Shown in pieces: positions 54,391 to 64,000 of a DNA stretch of 64,000 bases. How positions within the stretch are numbered: the first letter of the stretch is position 1; every line of letters starts with the position of its first letter. The position numbers and the translations under genes were made by a program. The notes below the pieces were generated by a model that saw only the letters and a list, made by a program, of their open reading frames with translations, did no database searches and had not been told where the DNA came from. This DNA comes from Anaspis maculata (Eukaryota > Arthropoda > Insecta > Coleoptera > Scraptiidae), in the NCBI GenBank assembly GCA_949128115.1, contig OX421961.1, forward strand, positions 127,847,050-127,911,049, given 5' to 3'.

Positions 54391-54596
54391 GGGACCTGTG
54401 GGCGGAGCTCAACTGCGCGAACTTAGTTTATCTAGTGGTGCACCTAGATTTGCACCACTAGATTTTTACGGTTTTACGGTCGCCTGTGACCTGGTAATGG
54501 CCCACCACTCCAGCTGACGGTGTTGCTTCCCCTATTTCAACACACGGACTCGTTCAAAACGATTTTAGTTTTTCTGCTTAGCCCCGCCCACAGGTC
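54391..54596. repeat. Small inverted unit with perfect hairpin
   Basis: GGGACCTGTGGGCGG at 54391 is mirrored by CCGCCCACAGGTCCC ending at 54598. Between them CTAGTGGTGCA...TGCACCACTAG (54437-54466) forms a perfect 11-bp stem with an 8-base loop. Confidence 0.75.
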
Positions 54597-54667
54597 CCTA
54601 CGAAGGCGCAGAGCGGACATCAGAGTTTTTTTTTATGATTTCGAAAAAAAAACACGAAATTATGGGA

Positions 54668-55140
54668 ATAAAGTCAGAATTCTGAGTTTAAAGTCGGAAT
54701 TCTGAGTTTGAAAGTCAGAATTCTGAGTTTAAAGTCAGAATTCTGAGTTTGAAAGTCAGAATTCTGAGTTTAAAGTCGGAATTCCGAGTTTAAAGTCAGA
54801 ATTCTGAGTTTAAAGTCGGAATTCTGAGTTTAAAGTCGGAATTCTGAGTTTAAAGTCGGAATTCTGAGTTTAAAGTCGGAATTCTGAGATTAAAGTCGGA
54901 ATTCTGAGTTTGAAAGTCAGAATTCTGAGTTTAAAGTCGGAATTCTGAGTTCAAAGTCGGAATTCTGAGTTTAAAGTCGGAATTCTGAGTTTAAAGTCGG
55001 AATTCTGATTTTAAAGTCGGAATTCTGAGTTTAAAGTCGGAATTCTGAGTTTGAAAGTCGGAATTCTGAGTTTGAAAGTCGGAATTCTGAGTTTCAAACT
55101 CGGAATTCTGCGCGCGCACAATTCCGAGTTTCAAAGTCAG
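54668..55140 (+). repeat. 20-bp minisatellite AATTCTGAGTTTAAAGTCGG, left array
   Basis: About 23 units of 20 or 21 bases, each with GAATTC or a close variant. The 21-base variant has GAAAG for AAAG. Fully inverted relative to 56272-56695. Confidence 0.92.
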
Positions 55141-55149
55141 AATTCTGCG

Positions 55150-55354
55150 CGCGCATCGGCAGGAATCGAGCCGGTTGATTAAATGGCCTCTCCGCGCAAT
55201 ACGAACACTTGGTACAATCGAACCACTCGATGGCGTCGGCGGCGACATGGCTCCACCCGAATGAAGTTCCTTTGTGCTTTGAACTCGGCTTCGAACGATG
55301 AGCCTCGATAAGAGCATTCGGCGCATTGTACAAAAGCAACAATAACAATAGCAT
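55150..55354 (-). pseudogene. C2H2 zinc-finger gene fragment, left arm
   Basis: Minus strand reads HKGTSFGWSHVAADAIEWF then DCTKCSYCAERPFNQP, the first half of a C2H2 finger (C-x2-C). It then runs into the arm boundary, so the histidines are missing. It is the mirror copy of the fragment at 55900-56110. It cannot encode a working finger. Confidence 0.65.
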
Positions 55355-55450
55355 ATTACATAGGGTTGTGAATAATGCTATAGGTATGCTATTACAGCTG
55401 TGTCACGTTATAACGCAAAGGTGGAGGGGGGAGGGGACGGCGCGAAATTA

Positions 55451-55690
55451 TCATTGTAGGTATCCATGTGTTTGTCTGTAATGTTCGTATAAGTCGAAAC
55501 GCTTATGGCTCTTGTAGTTGCAGTAGATGCAAGAGAACTGTTCCGGTTCGACAATGGCATTGTACAGTTCGGCTGCATGAACATTTTTGTAATTCCTTTG
55601 GACGTGTTGGTTGAGTTGGAAGAAGAATTCAGTCAGTCCGATGCGAACATTGCGAACAGTTGGACGTGTCCACAATTTGGGTTGTTAGTA
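55451..55690 (-). pseudogene. C2H2 zinc-finger fragment in palindrome centre
   Basis: Minus strand. One good finger reads CIYCNYKSHKRFDLYEHYRQ followed by TH, spacing C-x2-C-x12-H-x4-H, and a stop follows after GYLQ. Upstream, in another frame, CSQCSHRTD and then FFFQLNQHVQRNY look like a second, frameshifted finger with its last histidine changed to tyrosine. The style (C-x-Y/H-R/K, hydrophobic, L-x2-H) is that of multi-finger transcription factors. It lies between, not in, the inverted arms, so it is present only once. Confidence 0.7.
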
Positions 55691-55899
55691 GGTACCTACC
55701 TAATCACGTTGGTCGGAATTTGTCAGTGGCACCAAATCGTGCCCCAGCTATGCGCTTGACAGCCACGATACTGCCAGCCCAATGAAAACATTACTGCGCT
55801 GCGCTTCGGGATTTAAAGAGGCGCCGCAGCTATAATAGGTAGCATATAGCATTTTTCACAACCCTATGTAATAATATGCTATTGCTGCTATTGTACCTA

Positions 55900-56200
55900 C
55901 AATGCGCCGAGTGTTCTTATCGAGGCTTATCGTTCAAAGCACAAAGGAACTTCATTCAGGTGGAGCCATGTCGCCGCCGACGCCATCGACTGGTTCGATT
56001 GTACCAAATGTTCGTATTGCGCGAAGAAGAGGTGTATGAAGAAGCACATGATGACGCACGCTACGGACAGAGAATTAACCAGTTCGGCTGTGTGGAATGT
56101 CCGTATCGTGTTAAGGAAAAAAAAGGGTTTAGACTCGGGTTTAGAAAAGGCACAAGTTGTTACATCTCTCGAAGATTTTATTAAATACCTAGCGAGTAAG
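55900..56200 (+). pseudogene. C2H2 zinc-finger gene fragment, right arm
   Basis: Plus strand reads SKHKGTSFRWSHVAADAIDW, FDCTKCSYCAKKRCMKKHMM and TH, a complete C2H2 finger (C-x2-C-x11-H-x3-H). A shift of frame leads to FGCVECPYRVKEKKG, the start of another finger. The first frame stays open to a stop near 56200. The left-arm copy ends before the histidines, so this arm retains more of the captured sequence. Confidence 0.72.
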
Positions 56201-56271
56201 TAGGTATCGTTAGGGTCGTCAACTTGTCAATCACTATTTAATCAACCGGCTCGATTCCTGCCGATGCGCGC

Positions 56272-56695
56272 GCAGAATTCTGACTTTGAAACTCGGAATT
56301 GTGCGCGCGCAGAATTCCGAGTTTGAAACTCAGAATTCCGACTTTCAAACTCAGAATTCCGACTTTAAACTCAGAATTCCGACTTTAAACTCAGAATTCC
56401 GACTTTAAACTCAGAATTCTGACTTTAAACTCGGAATTCCGACTTTAAACTCAGAATTCTGACTTTCAAACTCAGAATTCCGACTTTAAACTCAGAATTC
56501 TGACTTTCAAACTCAGAATTCCGACTTTAATCTCAGAATTCCGACTTTAAACTCAGAATTCTGACTTTCAAACTCAGAATTCTGACTTTAAACTCAGAAT
56601 TCTGACTTTCAAACTCAGAATTCCGACTTTAATCTCAGAATTCTGACTTTCAAACTCAGAATTCCGACTTTAAACTCAGAATTCTGACTTTATCC
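56272..56695 (-). repeat. 20-bp minisatellite, right array, inverted
   Basis: About 20 units reading AACTCAGAATTCCGACTTT on the plus strand. Reverse complement of the array at 54668-55140, with a somewhat different order of variants. Confidence 0.92.
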
Positions 56696-56867
56696 CCATA
56701 ATTTCGTGTTTTTTTTTTCGAAATCATAAAAAAAACTCTGATGTCCGCTCTGCGCCTTCGTAGGTCCCTGTGGTGTACCGTCAACTCTAACTGGGCCTAG
56801 ACTCACATCAGGTAGGTAGTAGGTAGGTTTTGAAATGTCGATAACTTTTTTATTTTCCATATTATTT

Positions 56868-57790
56868 TAATAATTCTTTTTTAATATTAAAGGAGAAACA
56901 TGGGAAATTTGTTACGAAACGTGTGGAAAATCATATTCATTAAATGTTGCCCGCATGCCTCTACACAAAAACGCCCTTTTCCTGGCCGTTACTACCCGAG
57001 ACGGCCGCTCACCCTGGCTTTGACTAGAAATACTCGCGTTTGGTGTAGAACTCTACTCAGATGCTCTTTTCTGCTCGTAGATCGCTTTTTTTTCGAAAAA
57101 TTCCAACTGATATCAAAAGTAGATTGCATTGGGCGTCGTGCAGGCCTATATTCAAACTGGACACTGTTTCGATTTTCCGACGGTGATTTGTTCAAAATGA
57201 AACTTGCACATTTCGTGAATTAGAAAAAATGCAGTGCGAATTTCGACCTGCGGTAAGCCACACGAAATATTAATTTTTGGTGCAGACTTGCTGCAAGTCA
57301 TAGGGAAAATATTGAATTAAGTTTTGAGGGGAAAATTATGTTGAAATGAGACAGCCTATAACTTTTGAATTTTTCAATATATTTGAATAATTTTTTTTTT
57401 AATCTTGAAGAAGAACTAAGGGTAATTCGTTACGTTACGCGTGGAAGATCATATCCATCAAACGCTGTCCACATGCCTCTACAAAAAAACGTCTTTTTCC
57501 TGGCCGTTACTACCCGAGAAGGCCGCTCACCCTGGCTTTGACTAGGAATACCCGCGTTTGGTGCAGGACTCTACTCAATTTGTTCTTTTCTGCTTTAACA
57601 TCAATTTTTTTCGAAAAATTTCAACTGATATCAAAAGCATATTGCATTGGGCGTCGTGTAGGCCTATTTTCAAACTGGACACGTGATTTATTCAAAATGA
57701 AACTTGCACATTTCGTGAATTTAAAAAAAGGCAGTGCTGGGCACTATGTGGTTTGGGCAAATTTTCGGCCCGTTATGCAATAGGTTTTTG
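56868..57790 (+). repeat. Tandem duplication, about 520-bp offset
   Basis: Two diverged direct copies: 56868-57225 and 57376-57725. The landmark CTCACCCTGGCTTTGACTAG is at about 57008 and 57528. Phrases such as GCATTGGGCGTCGTG and CAAAATGAAACTTGCACATT are shared. Frames of 107 and 81 codons are open across the copies, but they are differently interrupted and I see no domain. The right end resembles 54160-54375. Confidence 0.8.
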
Positions 57791-58639
57791 ATTTTTTACT
57801 CCCCGGTTGTTTTGGAAGTGATTGATTTCAAAAAGAGAAATAGCTCATGACTGGGCCTTGACTCACATATGAGTCGGGGTACCAGAGGATATAGCTCTTA
57901 TCTTGTTGTCCTTGGCAGTAAAGTTATGAAACTTGGCAGACCAATTCTTTGAATTTCTCTGATCATGCTTGGAATTGGAGCCAACTGAGCAGATGGCGCA
58001 TACAGGGTGAAAAATAAAGTTGAAAAATTGACTCCTTATAACTTAAGAATCAAAAATGATAGAAATGTGAAAATTACCATAAACATTTATTTTTTCTTGT
58101 TGTTGAAGGTGCGATAAACAGTTTCCAAACATTTCGAACCGTTCGGAAGATATCTTGAAATACGTTAGGTATATTACTCAAAAAAATTACCTCTGACAAT
58201 AATAAACCAGTCAATTTTCAAGATAATCAAAGGAAAACTTGGCATTCCTACAAGGAGTAATGCTAGAAATGGATGGCAATCTAGAGTCAAACTCCTGGTC
58301 AAACTCTACGCCCACTATTTTCAATAAGAATACAAGAGTTAACTTTTTTCTATACCTTCACCTACACCATTATTCCTATATTGGATATTTTAAAATGTGA
58401 TCAGCGGTAATTTGTAATTTGTAGAATAGACAACAATAATAATCATCACATTTTGGAGAAGACACTTAAGGATCTTGGCATCAGCCATCTTAAGTTGATT
58501 ATAGCTTTGTCTGTTTATTTTTAAGCCTCGTCACACGCAGTGGCGAGGCTATTTGTGGTCACTTTTTTATCGTGATTATTTTTTTCCTCGTTCCTCGTTT
58601 GCTAACTACCTTCACGGTAACACTTTACTATCCCAAATC
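57791..58639. other. Unassigned spacer with repeat edges
   Basis: CATACAGGGTGAAAAATAAAG at 58004 resembles the ends of the fold-back families. AGCCTCG/CGAGGCT near 58534-58552 forms a short hairpin. No gene is seen. Confidence 0.4.
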
Positions 58640-61020
58640 GGGGACCCCCCTTGTGTCTTCAAGTATGATTTGGAGCCCTGATGAGCCCCCTTTATGTGCT
58701 TCATGGCTTCCAGAATTCCAATAAGCCTTCATTCTGCTATCTAGGCTCAATTGGACCCTCGATCCTTATTGCTTCTTCAATATGATTTGAAGCCCTGCTG
58801 AACCCTCTTGCATTTTCTGTTACTTTCAGAGCATAATAAATCACCTTTGTGCCGTCATGTTATTCGGAGACCTTTTGGGTCCCCTTGTGCTCTCTAGTTA
58901 GAAAGCCTATAATCAGCCCACTTATGTTTTCATCTCGGTTTTTATTGACTTTCACAATACCAGTAGTCAGTAAACCCCTCTTTTGTCTTCTTTTGTTATA
59001 TGAAACCCCTTTGGATCCCCTTATATTACGAGGATTGTTTGAAGTCCTTCGTTTGGAGCCCTAATGAGCCCTCTTGTGTTTTCTCGTGACTTTCATAATT
59101 CCAGTGAACCATCTTGTGCCTTATTTCATTGCTGGAAGCACCTCATGACTCATGATATTCGGAGACCTATTGGGCCCCCTTGTGCCCTCTAGTGTAGTAT
59201 GCAGCCCCATTCAGCCCACTTAGTTTTTACTGGCTTTGAGAATAAGTACAATAAGCCCCCTTAACCTTTATTTGGAATATAAAGCTTGATCCATTGAGTC
59301 CCCTTGTATTTTTCTGTGTCATTTGGATCTCTTGAGTCCTCTTGTGTCTTCATGTGTCGTTTGGAGCCTTATTGAGCCCTCTTACGTTTTTTCGTGGCTT
59401 TCAAAGTTCCAGTGAGTCCCCTTGTGCCTTCTTGCGTTGTTGGAAGCTCTAGTGTAAATCTCTTGTGCCTCAAAGCGATATTCGGAGCCCTATCGGGCTC
59501 CCTTAATGTCCGCCGCGAGTGCAGTTTAGGGCCCTAATTAATCCCCTTATGGTTTTCAATATTTTCGTGACTTTCGAAGCATTTGTGAAACCTCAAGCCT
59601 TCATGTGATATTCGGAGCTCTATCGGGCCCCTTGCGTGTCCTCCAAAGAATATGAAGCCTCAATTCTGTTTTTTCTTGGCTCTCAGGTAAGCCACTTTTT
59701 TATTTGCCTTCTTGTATTATCCAGAGCCCATTTGGTCCCCTTGCTTCTTCAATGTTTTTTGAAGCCCTGCTATGGGGTCAACCGGATACATGGGTGCTCA
59801 GCAGGACTTCAAATGATATCGAAGACACAAAGGGGCCCAGTGAAGCTTCATATAACATACGAAGGCAGAAAAGGGCTCACTGGGGGACTCCATACTACAC
59901 TTGAGGACACAAGGTGTCGGTGTCCAAAGTCAAATGAAGGCACAAGGTGCTTACTAACTAATGCTCCGAAAGCCCCTTGGAAAAATGTAAGAGGCTTCAA
60001 AAGACGTTGAAGAAACAAGGGGGCCAAAGGGAGCTCTGGATAATACAAGAAGGCAAAAAAGGACTTATGGATTTCTGAGAGCCAGGAAAAAACATCAAGG
60101 AGCTAATTGGGGCTCCATATTCTTTTGAGGACATAAAAGGCCCGTGAAGGCTTGAGATGTTCACTAATGCTCCGAAAGACACAAAAAGATGTGAGTGGAG
60201 ATCGGCAGGGCTTCAAACAATATTTAAGGCACGAGGGGGCCGAAGGGAGCTTTATGTGATAAATGAAAGCAAAAAGGGGTTTACTGGAATTCTAATAGCT
60301 ATGAAAAAACTCAAGGAGACTAATTAGGACTCCAAACTACTTTTGCAGACACGAAGGGAGCCTGATTGGGCTCCGTATATCGCATTTAGGCACAAGAGAT
60401 TTACACTAGGGCTTCCAACAACGCAAGAAGGCACAAAAAGGCTTACTGGAACTCTTGAGTAAAAAAAAACATAAGAAACGACACATGAGGGCACAAGGGG
60501 GCTCAATAGAGATATCCCAGTGACACGGAAAAATGCAAGGGGACTCAGTAAGACTTCAAACGATATTGAAGACACAAAGATGCCCAATGGATCGAGCTTT
60601 ATATAACAAACGAAGGTGAAAGGGCGCTTGTTGGTACCTACTCTTGAAGTCAATAAGAGCCCAATAAGTGGGCTAATTAGGGCTCCAAATATTATATGAA
60701 GTCATGAGGTGCTTACAAAAAGGCAACATAGGGCTTACTGAAATTCTGATAATGATGAAAAAACACAAGGGGGCTAACTAGGGCTCCAAATTAGTCAAAT
60801 TATACTTGCGGACACAAGGGGGTCCGAGAGCACTTCGTATATCACATGAAGGCACAGGCACAAGGGACAAGGGACACACACTGGAGCTTCCAACAATGCA
60901 AAGAGGCACAAGATGGCTTACTGGAATTCTGAAAGCCACGAAAAAACATAAGGGAGCTAAAACAAAGGGCTTCAAACAATACTGGTGACACAAGGGGGTC
61001 CAAGGGGCTCTATATACCTG
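58640..61020. repeat. Head-to-head satellite block, GGGGGCTC/CACAAG family
   Basis: From 58640 to about 59770 copies run in reverse (AGCCCCCTTTATGTG style). From about 59790 to 61020 they run forward (CACAAGGGGG style). The switch lies near 59770-59790, between GAAGCCCTGCTATGGGG and GCTCAGCAGGACTTC. Internal motifs are the same as in the 42.6-45.3 kb array but more diverged. Confidence 0.85.
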
Positions 61021-61269
61021 AGAAAAAAAAATCAAATAAAAATAAATAAAAATGGCAGGCAAGAGACTAATCAATAAAATAAGTAATTCACCAATTTTTT
61101 TAAAATCGCTATATCTTTGTACAGGATGAACCGATTTGGGTCGTGGGTTTGTTAGAGGAAATCTGTCCTTTCTCAAACCATCCATATAGTACCTACCATA
61201 GCAAGAATCGTGATAGTGTTTATAAAAAAAGAACGAGCTCAAAAAATGGTATATTTTCACTTGCCCCCG

Positions 61270-61427
61270 CCATTTTGGTTCTTGACGTTTCATCGATCCA
61301 TTTTGTTATTTGACTTTTACAACCTATTCATTTAGCTATTCAGTGATACTAAGTCTGCTTAAATCGGAGGAATAACAAATATTTGGCGAGGAAAACAGTC
61401 AGGTTTTTGCTGGGCCCACCCAGTAGG
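61270..61427. mobile_element. Right-end remnant of a GGGTGGGCC fold-back
   Basis: CCGCCATTTTGGTTCTTGAC, a TAGCTATTCAGTGATACTAA phrase and the end GGGCCCACCCAGTAGGT correspond to the right half of 33611-35422. The left half is absent or beyond recognition. Confidence 0.65.
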
Positions 61428-61615
61428 TAGGTCCCTATACTTTTATGATGAGTAACACTTGTATTTTAAGTACATTTGAGAAACAATTTGAGATATCTCA
61501 AAATGGTTTGTTTCACATTAATGAGCATCAGATAAGGAGTATGTGTGATAATTTTCATGTTCAGACCTGTTTTGGTTCATAAAACAGAATTTCTCGCTTT
61601 TTGATCACCCTGTAG

Positions 61616-62409
61616 TAGGGTTGCACGATGTCAATTGACCGATCAAATGAGCCGTCAATTGACCGGTCATTTGATCGTGTCAAATACTCTGGTCAATTGA
61701 CCGGTCAAATACGAGCCTCCGGGCCTTGTTTGGAACGATTTATAATAATTTAAATAAAAGAAGTCAAAAATTAAACCAAATATTAGTTTTATTTTTGAAA
61801 ATATTATATCATATCATATACTATATTATATTTGTATGAGTACCTGAACTGAGTTAGTTAAGGTGTTCGCGTACCCACCTATAATTACCAAAAATTAAAA
61901 TTGAAACATATTTTTATTCAAATTTATTTGTTTTGAAATAAAATAAAAAATCGAGTAAAATATAGTACCGTATGATCAAAAACTTTCCTCCTCTAGGCAG
62001 GCTGTGGTCTGGTCAATAGGTGCTTTCCTTTTAGCACAAAATTCACTGATCTGATTTAAGTGAGAAAGAGAAAGAGCGAGAAATCACATGCGAAAAAGTG
62101 AGATACCACTAACAACTTAGGTCAGAATACCTAATTCAGGTTGTAAAAGGAATGCATCTATTGGCAGGCAAACAAGGCTGATTTTGGCCAGGCCACGGCC
62201 TGCCTAGAGGAGGAAAGTTTTTGATCATACGATACGGTATGTACCGAGGTATGTACTTACCTATAGAACGAAATATTCAAATTGTTGTCTAATTTCAATA
62301 AATATTGTTGAATGATAGTAACACTTGTGTTTACCGTATTTTTTTAATATTTGACTGATTTGACCGTCAATTGACCAAATCTTATTTGACCGGTCAAAAT
62401 GCAACCCTA
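61616..62409. mobile_element. hAT element with perfect 8-bp TSD CCCTGTAG
   Basis: Terminal inverted repeats TAGGGTTGCA (10 bases) are flanked by CCCTGTAG at 61608-61615 and 62410-62417, an exact 8-bp duplication. Both ends carry repeated TTGACCGGTCAA-type palindromes (at least four at the left, two at the right), probable transposase-binding sites. No transposase frame. A mariner-type MITE is inserted near its middle. Confidence 0.93.
61968..62236. mobile_element. Mariner-type MITE nested in the hAT element
   Basis: CCGTATGATCAAAAACTTTC at the left, preceded by TA, is mirrored by GAAAGTTTTTGATCATACG at the right, followed by ATACGGTA. About 270 bases, with the same arms as the 120-base member at 12536-12655 plus an internal AAGAGAAAGAGCGAG stretch that the short form lacks. 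The right boundary is uncertain by about 5 bases. Confidence 0.82.
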
Positions 62410-62417
62410 CCCTGTAG

Positions 62418-64000
62418 GCATCTGCAAAGGGGTTACCATCGGAGAGACACATTTCGGAATTAGGGCATTGGTCCATATGACAATCTTGCCAGATGAGACA
62501 TCACGATACCACGAGTAGCAACTTTCAGGCCATTCCAAGCGATAACATCTGTGCGATTTATGGGATCATAATAACCTGGGATAGTGGAGAAGAAAGAAAA
62601 AAAGTTTAATGATGATCCCCACATGACTGTTTTTTGTAACTTTGCCTATTTGAAGATTGGCACATTTCCAATATATGACCAAAAAATGGTGAAACAGTCA
62701 TAAGGGCCTCGTGGGGTCCAAAACTTTGACAACTTCGATTGTATTCTTTCAAGTCGATCGTATAGACGTTGCGGTTGTTATCGTGGAAGGTTAAAGACGT
62801 ATACACATAACACATAAGTACATACTGTGGCAGAACGGCTTCGATTATAAAATAAAGGGGAATGAAATATTTGGGAATAAAATTAGCATTACGGACGATA
62901 TCGAAATGAAAAAAATAGGAGAAGGAATGCGAAATATGTCGATTTTTGCCGGCCAGCATCGGAGTGACACCGGATGCAAGAAAGCATGCAGGCATCGACG
63001 TTTGTAGGCCAGAGGGTTGTGACGGGAGACGGGGTGTGGGAAAATAAGATAGGTCCAAGGACAGTGACGCTGGAGAGGATTCGAGTGGTAAGAGTCGAGG
63101 ACAACGGGTGTATTTTGCTGGAAGAAAACTAATATTTTTCAAGAAGAATAAATTAAGAAAAGTGCTAAAACACTGTGATAGATTTGTAGTACATCAGTGA
63201 CGGGAAAGAAAAATATTAAGGCAAGTCTGATTTCTATTTTGTAATCAAATGCTTCTTGTTTAAATAAGGTTGAAGTAATTGTTTTGGTTTAGAAAATGAT
63301 AGTAGGTTTTGTTTGATCTTTTGAACAGCCATGATAAGCGTCAAGCCGATTTCAGTTCTTTGTGTGTCTTTGTTGCTCTGAGCTTCTAAAATGCGGCCCC
63401 TTGTTTTCAGATAACTACCTTTCAGACGCAAGAAAAAGGGTGAAAACCTCAGCAACCCTTTTAAGAGATTTGGCTTCCGACAGAGCATGATTTTGTAGAC
63501 TCTATTAGCTGAGACAAGCACTAGCAGTATTTATGCAAATCAAATCTGGGCAAAATCTTGATTACGCGTTATTTTCCCCATAGAATAAGATATGTAACCC
63601 TTTCGCGCGACAAAGAATTTAAAGGCATGAGGCCGAGTTTCCAAAGAGAAACCCCTTGAGTAATGCTAAGAAAATTCAGTGTCGTTTCGAAACACTTCAA
63701 GATAAGAAATGAACGAGACATAATATTTTGCAGGCTAATTAATTAGAGGCTCATTGCGATGACTTGTACCCCGTATTGTAAATTTGTGTAATGGTATTGA
63801 ACCTGCACGAAACCGAGCTGCTGGATGGGTCTTTGAATTATAAACTATAGCACTAGCTGGATATAAAATCTATGGAATGTCAACACTCAAATTTTATGTA
63901 AATTATTTGATCAATAATTAAAAAATAATGGCTATAAATTCGAAAGATCAAGACAAGACTCAGTGAACAACACAAGACTCAGTGAACAACAATCTCTCTC
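62418..64000. other. Unassigned sequence to window end
   Basis: No mobile element or gene is secure. Open frames at 62606-63142 and 63234-63521 (minus) have no recognised domain. A direct duplication ACAAGACTCAGTGAACAAC lies at about 63953-63990. Confidence 0.4.

Larger units (their letters stand above)
54586..56773. mobile_element. 2.2-kb palindrome carrying zinc-finger gene fragments
   Basis: The left arm 54586-about 55395 and right arm about 55831-56773 are inverse copies, separated by about 435 bases. From outside in, each arm has GCGCCTTCGTAG-type ends, a T-run with TTTCGAAATCATAAAAAAA, a 20-bp minisatellite array, and a GATTCCTGCCGATGCGCGCG boundary. Then comes a fragment encoding HKGTSF-WSHVAADAI-WFDC. 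The right arm has an additional ~200 bases. No transposase is visible. Confidence 0.85.

Noticed and set aside
56900..57783. Open frames in the tandem duplication (107 and 81 codons)
   Set aside because: The two copies are interrupted at different points and the translation has no recognised domain, so the similarity is at the DNA level only.
62430..63142. Minus-strand exon-like stretches with AG/GT borders near 62.4-63.1 kb
   Set aside because: Frames hit stops before the proposed donors and no known domain emerges, so the splice-like borders are probably chance.

Overview
The window looks like a piece of a repeat-laden arthropod, most probably insect, nuclear genome. The signs are AT-rich non-coding DNA, Ty3/Gypsy and BEL/Pao retrotransposons with insect-type gag and pol motifs, a LINE, hAT- and mariner-type non-autonomous elements, many fold-back elements with ends like TATACAGGGTG or TACCGGGTGGGCC, and one intron-bearing host gene. 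No prokaryotic operon, rRNA, tRNA or CRISPR array is visible. Most of the sequence is transposon-derived and strongly nested. Layout: 1-345 is a reversed piece of a GGGGGCTC/CACAAG satellite that returns at 11.64-13.0, 42.6-45.3 and 58.6-61.0 kb. 351-2093 holds a fold-back fragment and a hAT-like element. 2386-8368 is a Ty3/Gypsy element whose gag and pol are both open and joined by a -1 frameshift with a canonical slippery heptamer; its 5' LTR lacks the upstream part. 8.4-11.5 kb holds a ~930-bp fold-back and a hAT element with an 8-bp target duplication carrying a nested second element. 13.0-13.9 kb holds minisatellites. 15.1-16.65 kb is a 5'-truncated LINE on the minus strand, directly abutting a 953-bp fold-back. 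20.2-28.1 kb is a degraded BEL/Pao element split by a Ty3/Gypsy element of the mag-like type with two 187-bp LTRs. 29.5-31.97 kb is a second degraded BEL/Pao on the minus strand. 33.6-36.8 kb is a run of fold-backs. 38.15-38.20 kb folds into a hammerhead-ribozyme-like motif. The only convincing host gene is on the minus strand: three exons (46352-46484, 45942-46177, 40330-40555) splice in phase into the C-terminal part of a mitochondria-eating-protein (Mieap/SPATA18)-like protein. Its last intron (about 5.4 kb) contains a ~3.4-kb element with degenerate inverted arms around satellite DNA. Further right are a Ty3/Gypsy remnant (47.3-48.1 kb), another GGGTGGGCC fold-back (48.25-49.84 kb), a decayed THAP-type zinc finger (about 52.1-52.6 kb), a 2.2-kb palindrome carrying fragments of a C2H2 zinc-finger gene and two inverted 20-bp minisatellite arrays (54.6-56.8 kb), a 520-bp tandem duplication, a head-to-head satellite block, and a hAT element (61616-62409) with a perfect 8-bp duplication and a nested mariner-type MITE. 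Functionally the elements are separate parasites rather than a pathway. The items most worth attention are the hammerhead-like motif, the zinc-finger-carrying palindrome, the satellite-bearing inverted element inside the Mieap-like gene, and the apparently intact frameshifting Gypsy element. Coordinates of repeat edges were read by eye and may be off by a few bases.
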